A DNA stretch of 35,870 bases. Origin: Propionibacteriaceae bacterium (GTDB lineage Bacteria > Actinomycetota > Actinomycetes > Propionibacteriales > Propionibacteriaceae). Position 1 is the stretch's first letter. Each line of letters starts with the position of its first letter. Both the position numbers and the translations under genes were made by a program. Shown in pieces: positions 18,786 through 27,160 of the stretch. The notes under the pieces were generated by a model. That model worked only from the letters and a program-made list of their open reading frames with translations. It searched no databases and was not told the DNA's origin. The stretch is from contig WRFI01000004.1 of assembly GCA_009778875.1 (NCBI GenBank), positions 1-35,870 of the forward strand, in the 5' to 3' direction.

Positions 18786-19544
18786 CTAGGCCAGTTGGGT
18801 TTCGAAGAAGGCCAGCGCCTTGTTCCACGAATCCATCGCCGCGTCGGCCCGGTACGAATCCCGGGCGTAATTCCAGATGGCATGGCCGGCACCGTCGTAG
18901 CGGTAGAACTGGTATTGCTTTCCGGCCGCCTTCAGCGCCGCCTCGTGCTGGTCGACCTCGGCCGGCGACGGGCGTTGATCGTCGTTGCCGAAGATGCCGA
19001 TCATCGGGCAGCCCAACTGGGCGGTCAGATCGATCGGGGCGACCGGCTGGCTTGGGGTGACGCCTGCTTGGACGACGCCCCCGCCCCAGCATTCGACGAC
19101 GGCACCCAGGCCTTTGACTTGGCAGCCGGCCAAGAAGGCATGACGTCCACCCGAGCACATGCCGATGACGCCCACCTTGCCATTGCTTTGCGGCATCGAT
19201 TTGAGGTAGTCGAGGGCGCCTTCGACGTCACCCATCACCGTCGCGTCGGGCACCATGCCAGCCTCGCGGGCTTTGCCGGCGATTTCGTCGGGTGTGCCCT
19301 CGCCAAAGCGCTGATAGATGTTGGGGCACAGCGTCACGAACCCGTGCTGGGTGAATCGGCGGGCCACCTCACGGTTCAACTCGTCCCAACCCGGCATGTG
19401 TGATATCAAGATGATGCCCGGGTAGGGGCCTGGGCCCAAAGGGCGCGACAGGTAGGCATGAATGGGCGTGTCGCCCTGGCCCCGCATCGTGACGGTTTCG
19501 GCCAGCATGCCCTCGTAATGGTCAGTTTGCAGATCGTTCCACAT
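18786..19544 (-). CDS. Dienelactone-hydrolase-family alpha/beta hydrolase
   Basis: A 252-residue cytoplasmic hydrolase of the dienelactone hydrolase family. The nucleophile elbow is GMCSGG with C130 as the expected nucleophile, as in true dienelactone hydrolases. A probable catalytic aspartate lies in FGNDDQ and the histidine in GAGHAIWN. The early HMPGWDELNREVARRF segment and PNIYQRFGEG loop are typical of the group. Natural substrates of most members are unknown. There is no Shine-Dalgarno; a TAGACT hexamer 8 nt before ATG suggests a leaderless mRNA. It is the first gene of a minus-strand run into radical SAM, ybjN, HSP90 and TPR genes. Confidence 0.88.
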   Translation of the reverse strand: MWNDLQTDHYEGMLAETVTMRGQGDTPIHAYLSRPLGPGPYPGIILISHMPGWDELNREVARRFTQHGFVTLCPNIYQRFGEGTPDEIAGKAREAGMVPDATVMGDVEGALDYLKSMPQSNGKVGVIGMCSGGRHAFLAGCQVKGLGAVVECWGGGVVQAGVTPSQPVAPIDLTAQLGCPMIGIFGNDDQRPSPAEVDQHEAALKAAGKQYQFYRYDGAGHAIWNYARDSYRADAAMDSWNKALAFFETQLA

Positions 19545-19552
19545 GGCTGGAA

Positions 19553-19558
19553 AGTCTA
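19553..19558 (-). promoter_or_regulatory. Leaderless -10 element for the dienelactone hydrolase gene
   Basis: TAGACT on the minus strand ends 8 nt before the ATG at 19544, the spacing expected when transcription begins at the start codon. No Shine-Dalgarno is present between them. Confidence 0.45.
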
Positions 19559-19568
19559 GACCGCTTGC

Positions 19569-20099
19569 TTATGAAACGGCCAGATCCGGCTCGGACAGGG
19601 GTTGGTAACGCGACTGTTCGCGCTGGCCGGCGGCGGAACTGTTGATCGATCGGCGGTAAACCCAGAAGCGGTAGACGCAAAACTCGGTGACGAAGTTGAT
19701 GATCATGGTGCCGATCAAGATGACGTAGCCCTGCAAAACAACACCCATGGACCAGTGTTGGGCGGCCAGCGCGTCACCCCACCAGGCCGAGGCCGGGGTG
19801 AAAAGAACGTAGTAGAAGGCCACCTTCATCATGGCGACGGGGATGTTGCTGACCGACTTGAAGGTGAACTTCCGGTTGGCGGTGAAACTCCACAGAACGG
19901 AGGCAATGAGCGCCGGCAGATAGCTGCTGCTCCAAGTCTTGAAGCCGACCACGCTGAACAGCAAGGCAAACACACCCGCTTGAACCAACGCGGCGCTGGC
20001 CTCGCACAGCAAGAAAACGATGAACTTGATGACTTCTTGAACTCTTGTGAGTTCTTGCGAATCAAAGGCAGTTTCGCGTGGTCCGAGGGTAGGCACCAT
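19569..20099 (-). CDS. GtrA-family small membrane protein
   Basis: A 176-residue protein with four hydrophobic helices (FIVFLLCEASAALVQAGVFALLF, YLPALIASVLWSFTANRKFTF, VAFYYVLFTPASAWW, and VILIGTMIINFVTEFCVYRFWVY). The second helix ends with the NRKFTF motif typical of GtrA. GtrA-like proteins take part in synthesis or export of cell-surface polysaccharides, often moving polyprenyl-linked sugars. No glycosyltransferase is adjacent, so a specific pathway cannot be named. Starts at GTG 20102, ATG 20099 or GTG 20096 are all possible; TAGTCT at 20108-20103 would place the transcript start almost on them. Confidence 0.82.
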   Translation of the reverse strand: MVPTLGPRETAFDSQELTRVQEVIKFIVFLLCEASAALVQAGVFALLFSVVGFKTWSSSYLPALIASVLWSFTANRKFTFKSVSNIPVAMMKVAFYYVLFTPASAWWGDALAAQHWSMGVVLQGYVILIGTMIINFVTEFCVYRFWVYRRSINSSAAGQREQSRYQPLSEPDLAVS

Positions 20100-20184
20100 C
20101 ACAGACTAGCCGATGTCGGCCCGCGGCGCACCTTCATTTTTCTCTAACAAACCGGACGTCAATTTGGAGCCGATACCCCGGCCG

Positions 20185-21288
20185 TTACCGTTGGACCCGG
20201 GCCGACCCGCCGGCGGCAAGCTTCTTGATCTCGGCCAGGGTGGCGGTGGTGGTGTCGCCCGGCGTGGTCATGGCGAGCGCGCCGTTGGCAGCACCGTATT
20301 CGACGCCGGCGGCCAGATCGTCCTCCACCATCAGGCCGAAAATGATGCCTGAGGCGAACGAATCGCCTCCACCCAGGCGGTCGAACACCTCAAGGCCGGC
20401 GCGCCACGTCGCTTGGACAAACCCGTCCCGGGCGCACCAGGCCATGCCGCCCCAGTCGTTGATGCTGGCCGATTTCACCTGGCGCAAGCTGACGGCAACC
20501 ACGCGCAGGTTCGGGAACTGGCGGATGGCTTCGGTGACCATGGCCTCGTAGGCGGCTTCGTCCAGGTTGGAATAGGACTCGTCCTTTGGCAGCGGCAGCC
20601 CCAGGCACACGGAATAGTCTTCCTCGTTGCCGAAGACGACGTCGGCGATTTGGGCCAGACGCCGGTTGACCGCCTGGCAGCGATCCAGCCCGCCTTGGGC
20701 TTTCCACAGCGATGGGCGGTAGTTGAGGTCGTAGGAGACGATCGCGCCGGACGCCTTGGCGGCCAGCATGAACGCCTCGGTGGTGGCGGCGGACTGCTCG
20801 GACAGGCCCGCCATGATGCCGCCCGAATGGAACCAACGCGTCCCGCGACGTGTGAACAGCTCGTCCATGTCGATGTCGCCGGGCTTCAACTGGCTGATCG
20901 CCGTGTAGGCCCGGTCGACGCAGCCGACGGAACCGCGCACGCCGAAACCGCGCTCGGCGAAGTTCAGCCCGTTGCGGGCAGACTTGCCGATGCCGTCGAA
21001 AGGCACCCAGTGGACGAAGCTCAAATCCAGCCCGGACGAGCCCATGGTGTTCTCCAACAGGCGCCCGACCTCGTTGTCGGCGAAGGCCGTCACAATGGCG
21101 CCGCGCAGGCCGAATGCCTTGTGCATGGCGCGGGCAACGTTGTACTCGGCGCCGGAATCCCACACCTCGAAGGTGTGGGCCGTCCTGATGCGGTGATCGC
21201 CTGGGTCCAGCCGCAGCAGGACCTCGCCGAGTGAAACCAGATCGAAAGCGCAGTTGGACGCATCTTTGAGTTGAAGAATCGGTGACAT
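20185..21288 (-). CDS. PfkB-family sugar kinase, probable 2-keto-3-deoxygluconate kinase
   Basis: A 367-residue ribokinase-fold kinase. The N-terminal SLGEVLLRL and SGAEYNVARAM contain the sugar-binding segments, and the C-terminal DRLGGGDSFASG carries the catalytic aspartate and anion hole. A long middle part with QLKPGDIDMDELF and SYDLNYRPSLW is typical of KdgK-type kinases that phosphorylate 2-keto-3-deoxygluconate, but other sugar acids are possible. I place the start at ATG 21288, seven nt after a TACACT hexamer, as a leaderless start. An alternative GTG at 21318 overlaps the stop codon of the upstream ABC gene (GTGA) and would add ten residues. No aldolase or uronate genes are adjacent. 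Confidence 0.85.
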   Translation of the reverse strand: MSPILQLKDASNCAFDLVSLGEVLLRLDPGDHRIRTAHTFEVWDSGAEYNVARAMHKAFGLRGAIVTAFADNEVGRLLENTMGSSGLDLSFVHWVPFDGIGKSARNGLNFAERGFGVRGSVGCVDRAYTAISQLKPGDIDMDELFTRRGTRWFHSGGIMAGLSEQSAATTEAFMLAAKASGAIVSYDLNYRPSLWKAQGGLDRCQAVNRRLAQIADVVFGNEEDYSVCLGLPLPKDESYSNLDEAAYEAMVTEAIRQFPNLRVVAVSLRQVKSASINDWGGMAWCARDGFVQATWRAGLEVFDRLGGGDSFASGIIFGLMVEDDLAAGVEYGAANGALAMTTPGDTTTATLAEIKKLAAGGSARVQR

Positions 21289-21295
21289 GCGTCCA

Positions 21296-21301
21296 AGTGT
21301 A
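21296..21301 (-). promoter_or_regulatory. Leaderless -10 element for the PfkB kinase gene
   Basis: TACACT on the minus strand, extended to TACACTTG, ends exactly 7 nt before the ATG at 21288. No Shine-Dalgarno is seen. It lies just after the ABC-gene stop codon. Confidence 0.45.
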
Positions 21302-21314
21302 GCCAGGCGGCCAC

Positions 21315-24300
21315 TCACTCGCTGCGCAGCGCCTCCACGGGGTCGCGCTTTGACGCCGCCGAGCTGGGTATCAGGCCGGCCACCAAGGTCAGCACCATCG
21401 AGACGGCGATCAGTGCCAGCCCCGAAGTCAGCGGCAATCGGGCGATACGGTCGATGCTGTACAGATGGCTGATGATCGGGTTGGCGATCAGCGTCAACCC
21501 CACCGTGATCAGCACGCCCATCAGCCCGGCCACGAAGCCGACGATCAGCGTTTCGGCGTTGAACACATTGGCGATGTTTCGCTTGCTGGCACCCATTGCT
21601 CGAAGGATGCCGATCTCTTTTCGCCGCTCCAGCACCGAAATGTAGGTGATGACGCCGATCATGATGCTCGAGACGACGAGCGAGATCGACACGAAGGCCA
21701 CGAGTACGGCCGAAATCTTGTTGACAATGTCGGTCACCGACGACATCAAGGTGCCGACGATGTCGGTGTAGGTGATCACCTTTTCGTCCTGGCCGGAATT
21801 GGTCATGCGGGTGTTGTAGCTGTCGAGAATGTTCAGAACCTGCTGTTTGGCGGCGAAGTCTTTGGGATAGATGTCGATGCTGGATGGCGCGGCAGGGTCG
21901 GCGTAGCCCAACTGGCGCAGATTGGACGCCATGGAGTTCTGCTTGTTGTTCATCATCGACATCAGCATGGTGGTCAACTGGTTGGAGTCGAGGTTGAACG
22001 AGAACAGGTTGCTCAACTTGCTGGGGTCAATCGCCATGACGGTGCTCAGCTGGCCGGCCATCTGCGACATGGTGGCTTTCATCGCCAGGCTGAGCTGGGT
22101 TTGCAGTGAACTCATCATGGACGTCAGCACTTGTTGCATGGCCTGCTGCATGTAGGTGGTCAGGGCGGTGGTCAGTTGCTGCTGCAACGAGGTCAGGTCA
22201 ACTGCCTGGCCGAGCCGGGACATGAAGGTTGCCTGTACTGACGGTTGGGCGAACCAGGCGGCAAACGAGTTTGCCAGGTCGGTGGCCGTCGGGAAGGATG
22301 GCAGGGCCGGGGTGGTCGCCGTGTCCGTCGGTGTCGGGGTCGCCGTGTCCGTCGGGGTGTCCGTGGGGGTGTCCGTCGGTGTCGGTGTCGCGGTGCTCGT
22401 TGACGTGGCGGTGGGAGACGGCGGGGGTGTCGGGGGGACGATGCCGGCAAGAGTGTCGTTGATGTAGTCAGTCAGCGTCTGGGTCAACAGATCGCCCACC
22501 GCCTGGGGTGACACCTGAATGTTCAGGTTGCCCAACAGGGACGTCAGATCGGGCGGCGGAATCGTCAGGTTGGTGGCGTTCAGCGGCATGGACGAAAAGT
22601 TGAGGCCGCTCAGATCAAAGTTGAACTTGGACGGGTCAAAGTTGAACAGCGAGGACATGGCCGCCGGATCGACGTTGATCATGGACGAAAAGTCGAAGCC
22701 CTGCAGGCCGGAGGTCTGATTGTCCTCTTCAAAGGTGTTGCCGGAAAACACATTGGTGTCCGGGTAAGCCAGCTGTTGCAAGACAGCGGGGGCCCTGGCA
22801 GCTTGGTCCATCAGGTGTGAAATGAGGCTGGCGGGGTAGTACAGCCCGGGGCTCAGCATGGTGGCGTTGGCCGACGGGTCCGGCTTGACGACACCGACGA
22901 TGTCGAGATTCTCGCCATTGGCAACGGCGGTGCGCATCCAATCCTGGTCGGAACTGCGATCCGTCCAGACGTTGTAGGTCGGGTCGTACTGATAGAACGC
23001 CGTCGCCGGCACCAGCTTGAAACTTGGCGCCATCAACTGCTCATAGGTGTAGGTCTGTTGGTTGTCGGTTGGCACGACGAGGGTTGTCCCATTGGCCAGG
23101 GCGTCAACCATTTGCTGCAGCTCGGCCGGGTCGCGCAGACCCATGGTGTACAAGATGCCGTCGTACACCCCACCCGACGACGTCAGCACCAGCAGCATCT
23201 GGTTGTAGCTGGTGGGCCAATGCCCGGCCACCAGGTTGTATTGGCCCTTGACCAGGTCGGTGTCTTCCGGCAGAGCGGAAAAGGAGTCGGCCGTCATGCC
23301 GAGCGAGAAGCTGGAGCTCATCGATGAGCCGGCGGTGCCAACACCCAGGGCCGCAAAGACCTTGTTGGGGTTGACCTGGCGCACATCGGTGCCGCCGGCC
23401 GCAAATATCTGTGGCGTCACGTCGTAGGAATACTCGACAGAGCTGGCATACTGCCCGATGCCGGATTCGGGCGAATCCAGGAACGTTTTCAGCGAACCCA
23501 AGTCGTTGGTGCCGATGTGACTGAACATTCGGGCCAGCTGTGCCACCTCGTGGGCCTCGTCGGTTGGCTGGGAACCGCTGTCGGTGGAGCCGCCGGTGGC
23601 GCCGGTCATGATGCTGGTGAGGTCGATGCCTTGCGTCGCGATCGTCAGCGGATACAGCGACAAGGTGTTTTCTTCGACGCCGCGGATGTAGACATTGACG
23701 CCGTTGGCCAGCGCCAGAATGGTGGCGATGCCGACGATACCGATGGACCCGGCAAAGCTGGTCATCAGCGTGCGGCCCTTCTTGGTCATCAGGTTGGTGA
23801 AGCTCAACCCGATGGCTGTCAGGAAGCTCATCGACGTGCGGCGGGGCGGCTTGGCGGCCCGGGCGTCGTCTTCGGCAGCCGGGTCGTAGGGGTCGGTGTC
23901 GTCGACCACCAGGCCGTCCCGCAGCGAGACGACGCGGGTGGCGTACTCGGCGGCCAGGTCGGGGTTGTGCGTCACCATGACGACCAGGCGGTCCTGGGCG
24001 ATCTCGGCCAACAGGTCCATGACCTGGGTGCCGGTGGTCGAATCCAGCGCACCGGTCGGCTCATCGGCCAAGACGATCTCGGGGTCGTTGACGAGGGCGC
24101 GGGCGATGGCGACGCGCTGCATCTGGCCACCGGAGAGCTGGTTGGGCAGCTTGTGGATGTGCTCGTCCAGGCCGACCTCACTGAGCGCCGCCATGGCCCT
24201 CTCCCGGCGCTCGGACGCCTTGACCCCGCTCAGGGTCAGTGCCAGCTCGACGTTGGCGAGCACCGTCTGGTGGGGTATCAGGTTGTAGCTCTGGAAGACG

Positions 24301-24560
24301 AAACCGACCCGATTGTTGCGGTAGGCATCCCAATCGCGGTCCTTGTACTGGCTGGTGGACACCCCGTCCACAACGAGATCGCCGGAATCGGCGTGATCGA
24401 GGCCGCCGACGATGTTCAGCAGTGTCGTCTTCCCCGAGCCGGAGGGCCCGAGGACGGCAACAAACTCGTTGTCGCGAAACGTGATCGTCACCCCGGCCAG
24501 GGCGGCCTGGGTGAATGACCCCGTTTTGTAAGTCTTGCGAACCTCGTCGAGATGAAGCAC
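21315..24560 (-). CDS. Giant fused ABC ATPase/FtsX-type permease with large extracytoplasmic domain
   Basis: A 1081-residue protein. Residues 1 to about 225 are a MacB/LolD-type ATPase: Walker [27 protein letters not shown], and [12 protein letters not shown] first membrane helix follows near residues 260-290 ([21 protein letters not shown]). About 640 residues then lie outside the membrane, rich in Ser, Thr, Gln and Asn, with a Thr/Pro/Asp linker near 707-750 and a long Met/Gln-rich helical stretch ([20 protein letters not shown]). Three FtsX-type helices end the protein (960-1070), with the conserved [20 protein letters not shown] loop. Such proteins act as mechanotransmission or extrusion pumps rather than solute channels. 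Start is GTG 24560; no clear ribosome-binding site beyond GGGTGG. Confidence 0.88.
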   Translation of the reverse strand: MLHLDEVRKTYKTGSFTQAALAGVTITFRDNEFVAVLGPSGSGKTTLLNIVGGLDHADSGDLVVDGVSTSQYKDRDWDAYRNNRVGFVFQSYNLIPHQTVLANVELALTLSGVKASERRERAMAALSEVGLDEHIHKLPNQLSGGQMQRVAIARALVNDPEIVLADEPTGALDSTTGTQVMDLLAEIAQDRLVVMVTHNPDLAAEYATRVVSLRDGLVVDDTDPYDPAAEDDARAAKPPRRTSMSFLTAIGLSFTNLMTKKGRTLMTSFAGSIGIVGIATILALANGVNVYIRGVEENTLSLYPLTIATQGIDLTSIMTGATGGSTDSGSQPTDEAHEVAQLARMFSHIGTNDLGSLKTFLDSPESGIGQYASSVEYSYDVTPQIFAAGGTDVRQVNPNKVFAALGVGTAGSSMSSSFSLGMTADSFSALPEDTDLVKGQYNLVAGHWPTSYNQMLLVLTSSGGVYDGILYTMGLRDPAELQQMVDALANGTTLVVPTDNQQTYTYEQLMAPSFKLVPATAFYQYDPTYNVWTDRSSDQDWMRTAVANGENLDIVGVVKPDPSANATMLSPGLYYPASLISHLMDQAARAPAVLQQLAYPDTNVFSGNTFEEDNQTSGLQGFDFSSMINVDPAAMSSLFNFDPSKFNFDLSGLNFSSMPLNATNLTIPPPDLTSLLGNLNIQVSPQAVGDLLTQTLTDYINDTLAGIVPPTPPPSPTATSTSTATPTPTDTPTDTPTDTATPTPTDTATTPALPSFPTATDLANSFAAWFAQPSVQATFMSRLGQAVDLTSLQQQLTTALTTYMQQAMQQVLTSMMSSLQTQLSLAMKATMSQMAGQLSTVMAIDPSKLSNLFSFNLDSNQLTTMLMSMMNNKQNSMASNLRQLGYADPAAPSSIDIYPKDFAAKQQVLNILDSYNTRMTNSGQDEKVITYTDIVGTLMSSVTDIVNKISAVLVAFVSISLVVSSIMIGVITYISVLERRKEIGILRAMGASKRNIANVFNAETLIVGFVAGLMGVLITVGLTLIANPIISHLYSIDRIARLPLTSGLALIAVSMVLTLVAGLIPSSAASKRDPVEALRSE
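22309..22440. repeat. Low-complexity GTCCGTCGG-type repeat within the ABC gene
   Basis: Irregular tandem copies of a GTCCGTCGG(G/T)GT-type unit, with GTCGCCGT and GTGGGGGT variants, encode a linker of alternating Pro and Thr with Asp and Ala ([11 protein letters not shown]). The units vary and have no unique spacers, so this is not a CRISPR array. Copy number is likely to vary between strains. Confidence 0.8.
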
Positions 24561-24580
24561 TACACCACCCGTTTTTCTGA

Positions 24581-24593
24581 TGTGAAAATCACA
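24581..24593. promoter_or_regulatory. Perfect palindrome in the leader of the fused ABC gene, candidate operator
   Basis: TGTGA-AAA-TCACA is a perfect 5-3-5 inverted repeat 21-33 bp before the ABC start at 24560. It lies just downstream of the candidate -10 at 24609-24604, roughly +4 to +16 of the transcript, a place suited to repressor binding. The spacer is 3 bp, unlike the 6 bp of CRP sites. The binding regulator is unknown. Confidence 0.4.
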
Positions 24594-24603
24594 CCACGGT
24601 CCA

Positions 24604-24609
24604 AGTTTA
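24604..24609 (-). promoter_or_regulatory. Candidate -10 element for the fused ABC gene
   Basis: TAAACT on the minus strand (TAAACTTG extended) lies about 44-49 bp upstream of the start. The same octamer stands upstream of rsfS, gltA and the FMN riboswitch. No good -35 is present. Confidence 0.4.
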
Positions 24610-24656
24610 CCGGTCTAACCTGTGAACGGTGGTGGGTGGTTGGGCGTTCCACAAGC

Positions 24657-24662
24657 TAGTCT
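24657..24662 (+). promoter_or_regulatory. Candidate -10 element for coaE
   Basis: TAGTCT lies 28-33 bp before the coaE ATG. It gives a leader of about 20 nt holding the GAGAGG ribosome-binding site. The divergent ABC gene has its own -10 about 50 bp away. Confidence 0.3.
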
Positions 24663-24689
24663 GGTTACTGGCCTATTTGAGAGGTGACC

Positions 24690-25349
24690 ATGATTCGGGT
24701 TGGATTGACGGGCGGCATCGCGGCCGGCAAGTCAGTGGCAGGCGAGCGCTTCGCCGCGTTGGGCATACCAGTGGTGGACTATGACGAGCTTGCCCGTGAG
24801 GTCGTCGAGCCGGGAACACCCGGGCTGGCCGCTGTCATCGAGGCCTTCGGCCCGGGCGTGCTGGAACCCGACGGCGCACTCGACCGCATCGGGCTGGGCC
24901 GGGTCGTGTTCGGCGACGACGAGGCGCTCGACCGGCTGGAGCAAATCATCCATCCGCAGGTCATCGCCAGGGGCAGCGAACTTGACGCGGCGGCCGAGGC
25001 CCACGGCGACAAGATGATCGTCCACAACATTCCGCTGCTGGTGGAATCGGTCGGCCCGGAGGCCTTTGACGTAGTCATCGTGGTGGACGCCCCGGCCAAG
25101 ACGCGGATTGCCCGGCTGGTCGATTCGCGCCGCCTGACCAAGCAGGACGCCAAGGCCCGCATCAAGGCCCAAACCGACGATGATGTGCGTCTGGCCGCCG
25201 CTGATGTCGTTTTCGACGGATCGGGGTCCGTCGAGAATCTGTGCGAACAGGTGGACAAGTGGGTCGACGAGGTGCGGCGCAACGGCGTCAGCTTCCGGCC
25301 CAACCCGGAGCGCTCCAAGTTCTTGGTGACCGAGGACGTGGGGGAGTAG
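24690..25349 (+). CDS. coaE: Dephospho-CoA kinase
   Basis: A 219-residue cytoplasmic kinase for the last step of coenzyme A synthesis, phosphorylating the 3'-hydroxyl of dephospho-CoA. The P-loop is GGIAAGKS (residues 8-15). The substrate side shows VVDYDELAREVVEPG, the lid region IIHPQV and DAPAKTRIARLVDSRRLTKQDAKARI, with conserved arginines. I chose ATG 24690 since GAGAGG lies about 5 nt upstream; an in-frame GTG at 24684 lies inside that site. There is no C-terminal GrpB-like extension such as seen in mycobacteria. The following permease gene begins 25 bp later. Confidence 0.95.
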   Translation: MIRVGLTGGIAAGKSVAGERFAALGIPVVDYDELAREVVEPGTPGLAAVIEAFGPGVLEPDGALDRIGLGRVVFGDDEALDRLEQIIHPQVIARGSELDAAAEAHGDKMIVHNIPLLVESVGPEAFDVVIVVDAPAKTRIARLVDSRRLTKQDAKARIKAQTDDDVRLAAADVVFDGSGSVENLCEQVDKWVDEVRRNGVSFRPNPERSKFLVTEDVGE

Positions 25350-25361
25350 CCATACCTTGGG

Positions 25362-25367
25362 TAGTAT
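25362..25367 (+). promoter_or_regulatory. Leaderless -10 element for the nickel/cobalt permease gene
   Basis: TAGTAT ends exactly 7 nt before the GTG start at 25375, and no Shine-Dalgarno is present. This suggests a leaderless transcript beginning at the GTG, even though coaE ends only 25 bp upstream. Confidence 0.45.
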
Positions 25368-25374
25368 CTCTGAG

Positions 25375-26487
25375 GTGACCCCTCGAAATGTCGGAGATGG
25401 GAAGACCACGCCCGCTGAGCGCCGCCACATCGCGTGGATGTCGGCGGCCGTGGCGGCGTTGCTGGTCATCGGCTGGGGCGGGATGGCCTTGGCGGTGGCC
25501 GTCGGCGGGGCTTCGCGGGAGGCCGGGTTTGGGGTCGGCTTGGGGTGGACGGTGTTCGTCCTGGGCATGCGCCACGCCTTCGACGCCGACCACATCGCGG
25601 CCATCGACAACGTCACGCGATCCCTGGCCGCCACCGGGCGTCGTCCGCTGTCGGTCGGGTTTTGGTTCTCGCTGGGGCATTCGACGGTGGTGTTCGTCGC
25701 CTGTGCCGCGCTGGCCGCCGGTGTGCGGTTCATCGCCACGACGATGAGCGGCGACTCCGCCGCGCTGCGATCGACGTTCAGTGTGGTGGGCACCAGCGTT
25801 TCGGCGGTGTTCTTGCTCGCCTTGGGGGTCATCAACCTGATGGCGCTGATCGGCCTGCTGGCGGCATATCGGGCGCGGGCGGGCGCCGCTGTCATAGAGC
25901 AAAGCCTCAACCAGCGCGGCCTGATCGCCCGTCTGCTGGGCGGTCGGCTGGCCAAGATAGCCCAGCCGTGGCACATCTACCCGGTCGGGCTGCTGTTCGG
26001 TCTGGGTTTCGACACGGCCACCGAAGTGGGGCTCTTCGCGATCTCTGGCGGCGTGGCCACATTGACGCTGCCCTGGTATGCCGTGCTCACGTTGCCGGTG
26101 ATTTTCGCGGCCGGCATGGCCCTGTTCGACACCATGGACGGCATCATGATGGGTCACGCCTACTCGTGGGCGGGGGCCGAGTCGGCCAGGCGCCGGCTGG
26201 TGTTCAACATCACCGTCACGGCGCTGTCGGTGCTGCTGGCCCTGCTGATCGGCATGGTCGAGTCGATGTCGCTGCTGCGCGACCACCTGGGCTGGACGAC
26301 AGGGCTGGTGGGCGCAATCGGTGGCGTCAACCTGGCGTCCCTTGGTTACGTGGCCGTCGCGGCTTTCGCCGTCGCCTGGGTCACCGCGCTACTGGTCATG
26401 CGCCGCGATCGCCGCGGCGACGAATTTGTGGACGAAACTGTAGCCGCTGTCCACGAGTTTGAGCGGGATGACCTTCTGGCTGGCTAG
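25375..26487 (+). CDS. Nickel/cobalt transporter, NiCoT (HoxN/NixA) family
   Basis: A 370-residue membrane protein with about eight hydrophobic helices. The signature of the family is present: RHAFDADHIAAIDN (metal-selecting HxxxxDH), FSLGHSTVVF, LFGLGFDTATE and LFDTMDG. NiCoT permeases take up Ni2+ or Co2+ with the membrane potential, supplying urease, hydrogenase or cobalamin synthesis; none of these is in the window, so the metal is not assigned. A leaderless GTG start at 25375 is favoured; TTG 25357 is open but unsupported. The last ~32 residues are hydrophilic (RRDRRGDEF...) and overlap, antisense, the end of the TIGR01777 epimerase gene by 99 nt. Confidence 0.9.
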   Translation: MTPRNVGDGKTTPAERRHIAWMSAAVAALLVIGWGGMALAVAVGGASREAGFGVGLGWTVFVLGMRHAFDADHIAAIDNVTRSLAATGRRPLSVGFWFSLGHSTVVFVACAALAAGVRFIATTMSGDSAALRSTFSVVGTSVSAVFLLALGVINLMALIGLLAAYRARAGAAVIEQSLNQRGLIARLLGGRLAKIAQPWHIYPVGLLFGLGFDTATEVGLFAISGGVATLTLPWYAVLTLPVIFAAGMALFDTMDGIMMGHAYSWAGAESARRRLVFNITVTALSVLLALLIGMVESMSLLRDHLGWTTGLVGAIGGVNLASLGYVAVAAFAVAWVTALLVMRRDRRGDEFVDETVAAVHEFERDDLLAG

Positions 26488-27153
26488 CAGCAATTCATCG
26501 GCCACCTGGCCGAGCATGGCCCGCAGAACGGGTGCCGGCACGGGGATCGGGTGGTGGGCCGGCGTCGGGCCGACGATGTTGACCGGGCCGACGAGGCGGT
26601 CGTGGCGCAGGGCGTGGACGATGGCACCCACCTCGTCGGTCAGCGACACCCACGGCCACCAGGCGGAGGCCGGTCCGACACGCGCCGCCAACCCCGGGGT
26701 GATCACCAAGCCGGTGCGAAGCCCCACCACGCGGGTGCGGTCCGCCGCAGCCGAGGTTGCCTGCTCCCAGGCCTTCGTCACTTCGGCCAAAAAGCCGCGT
26801 CCGGGGGCGGCCTCTTCGGTCAGCTCTTCGTCCCCGCGGTCGCCGTAGATGCCCACGGCCGAAGCCGCCAACCAGACGGCGGGCGGATTGGCGGACTGGG
26901 CAATGGCTTGGGCGATGGCCTCGGTGGTGTGGACCCGTGAGGCCGCGATCTGGCGGCGATAGCCGGGCGTCCAGGGCAGATGAGCCAGCGGCACGCCGTT
27001 TAGGCTGATGATGGCGTCCGCCCACTGGACATCGTCCGGCGGCACGAAATAGGGTGGCCGCAGGGTGAGCGTGCGGCAGTCCTGCCCCGGGCGCAACCGG
27101 GCCAGCAGGGCGGTGCCGATCAGGCCCGAGGCGCCCGTCAGAAGAATCTTCAT
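26389..27153 (-). CDS. TIGR01777-family NAD(P)-binding epimerase-like protein (YfcH/SulA type)
   Basis: A 254-residue extended short-chain dehydrogenase-like protein. The N-terminus has the nucleotide loop TGASGLIG, then ISLNGVPL, a short helical part and SAVGIYGDRG. The C-terminal DUF1731-like end is typical: PVPAPVLRAMLGQVADELLLASQKVIPLKLVDSGYSF (only part quoted as motif landmarks: PAPVLRAMLG and SQKVIPLKL). Catalytic function in this family is unproven; members are widespread near envelope or metabolic genes. The start at 27153 lies 7 nt after the citrate synthase stop, with TGAGG upstream, so it is the last gene of the TCA operon. Its 3' end overlaps the nickel/cobalt permease gene by 99 nt. 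Confidence 0.83.
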   Translation of the reverse strand: MKILLTGASGLIGTALLARLRPGQDCRTLTLRPPYFVPPDDVQWADAIISLNGVPLAHLPWTPGYRRQIAASRVHTTEAIAQAIAQSANPPAVWLAASAVGIYGDRGDEELTEEAAPGRGFLAEVTKAWEQATSAAADRTRVVGLRTGLVITPGLAARVGPASAWWPWVSLTDEVGAIVHALRHDRLVGPVNIVGPTPAHHPIPVPAPVLRAMLGQVADELLLASQKVIPLKLVDSGYSFVHKFVAAAIAAHDQ

Positions 27154-27160
27154 GAGCGCC

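Noticed and set aside
22309-22440. Repetitive GTCCGTCGG block, considered as a CRISPR array
   Set aside because: Units are short, irregular and in frame with a Thr/Pro linker, with no unique spacers and no cas genes.
24581-24593. TGTGA/TCACA palindrome considered as a CRP site
   Set aside because: The spacer is 3 bp rather than 6 bp, so CRP-type binding is not supported; kept only as an unassigned operator.
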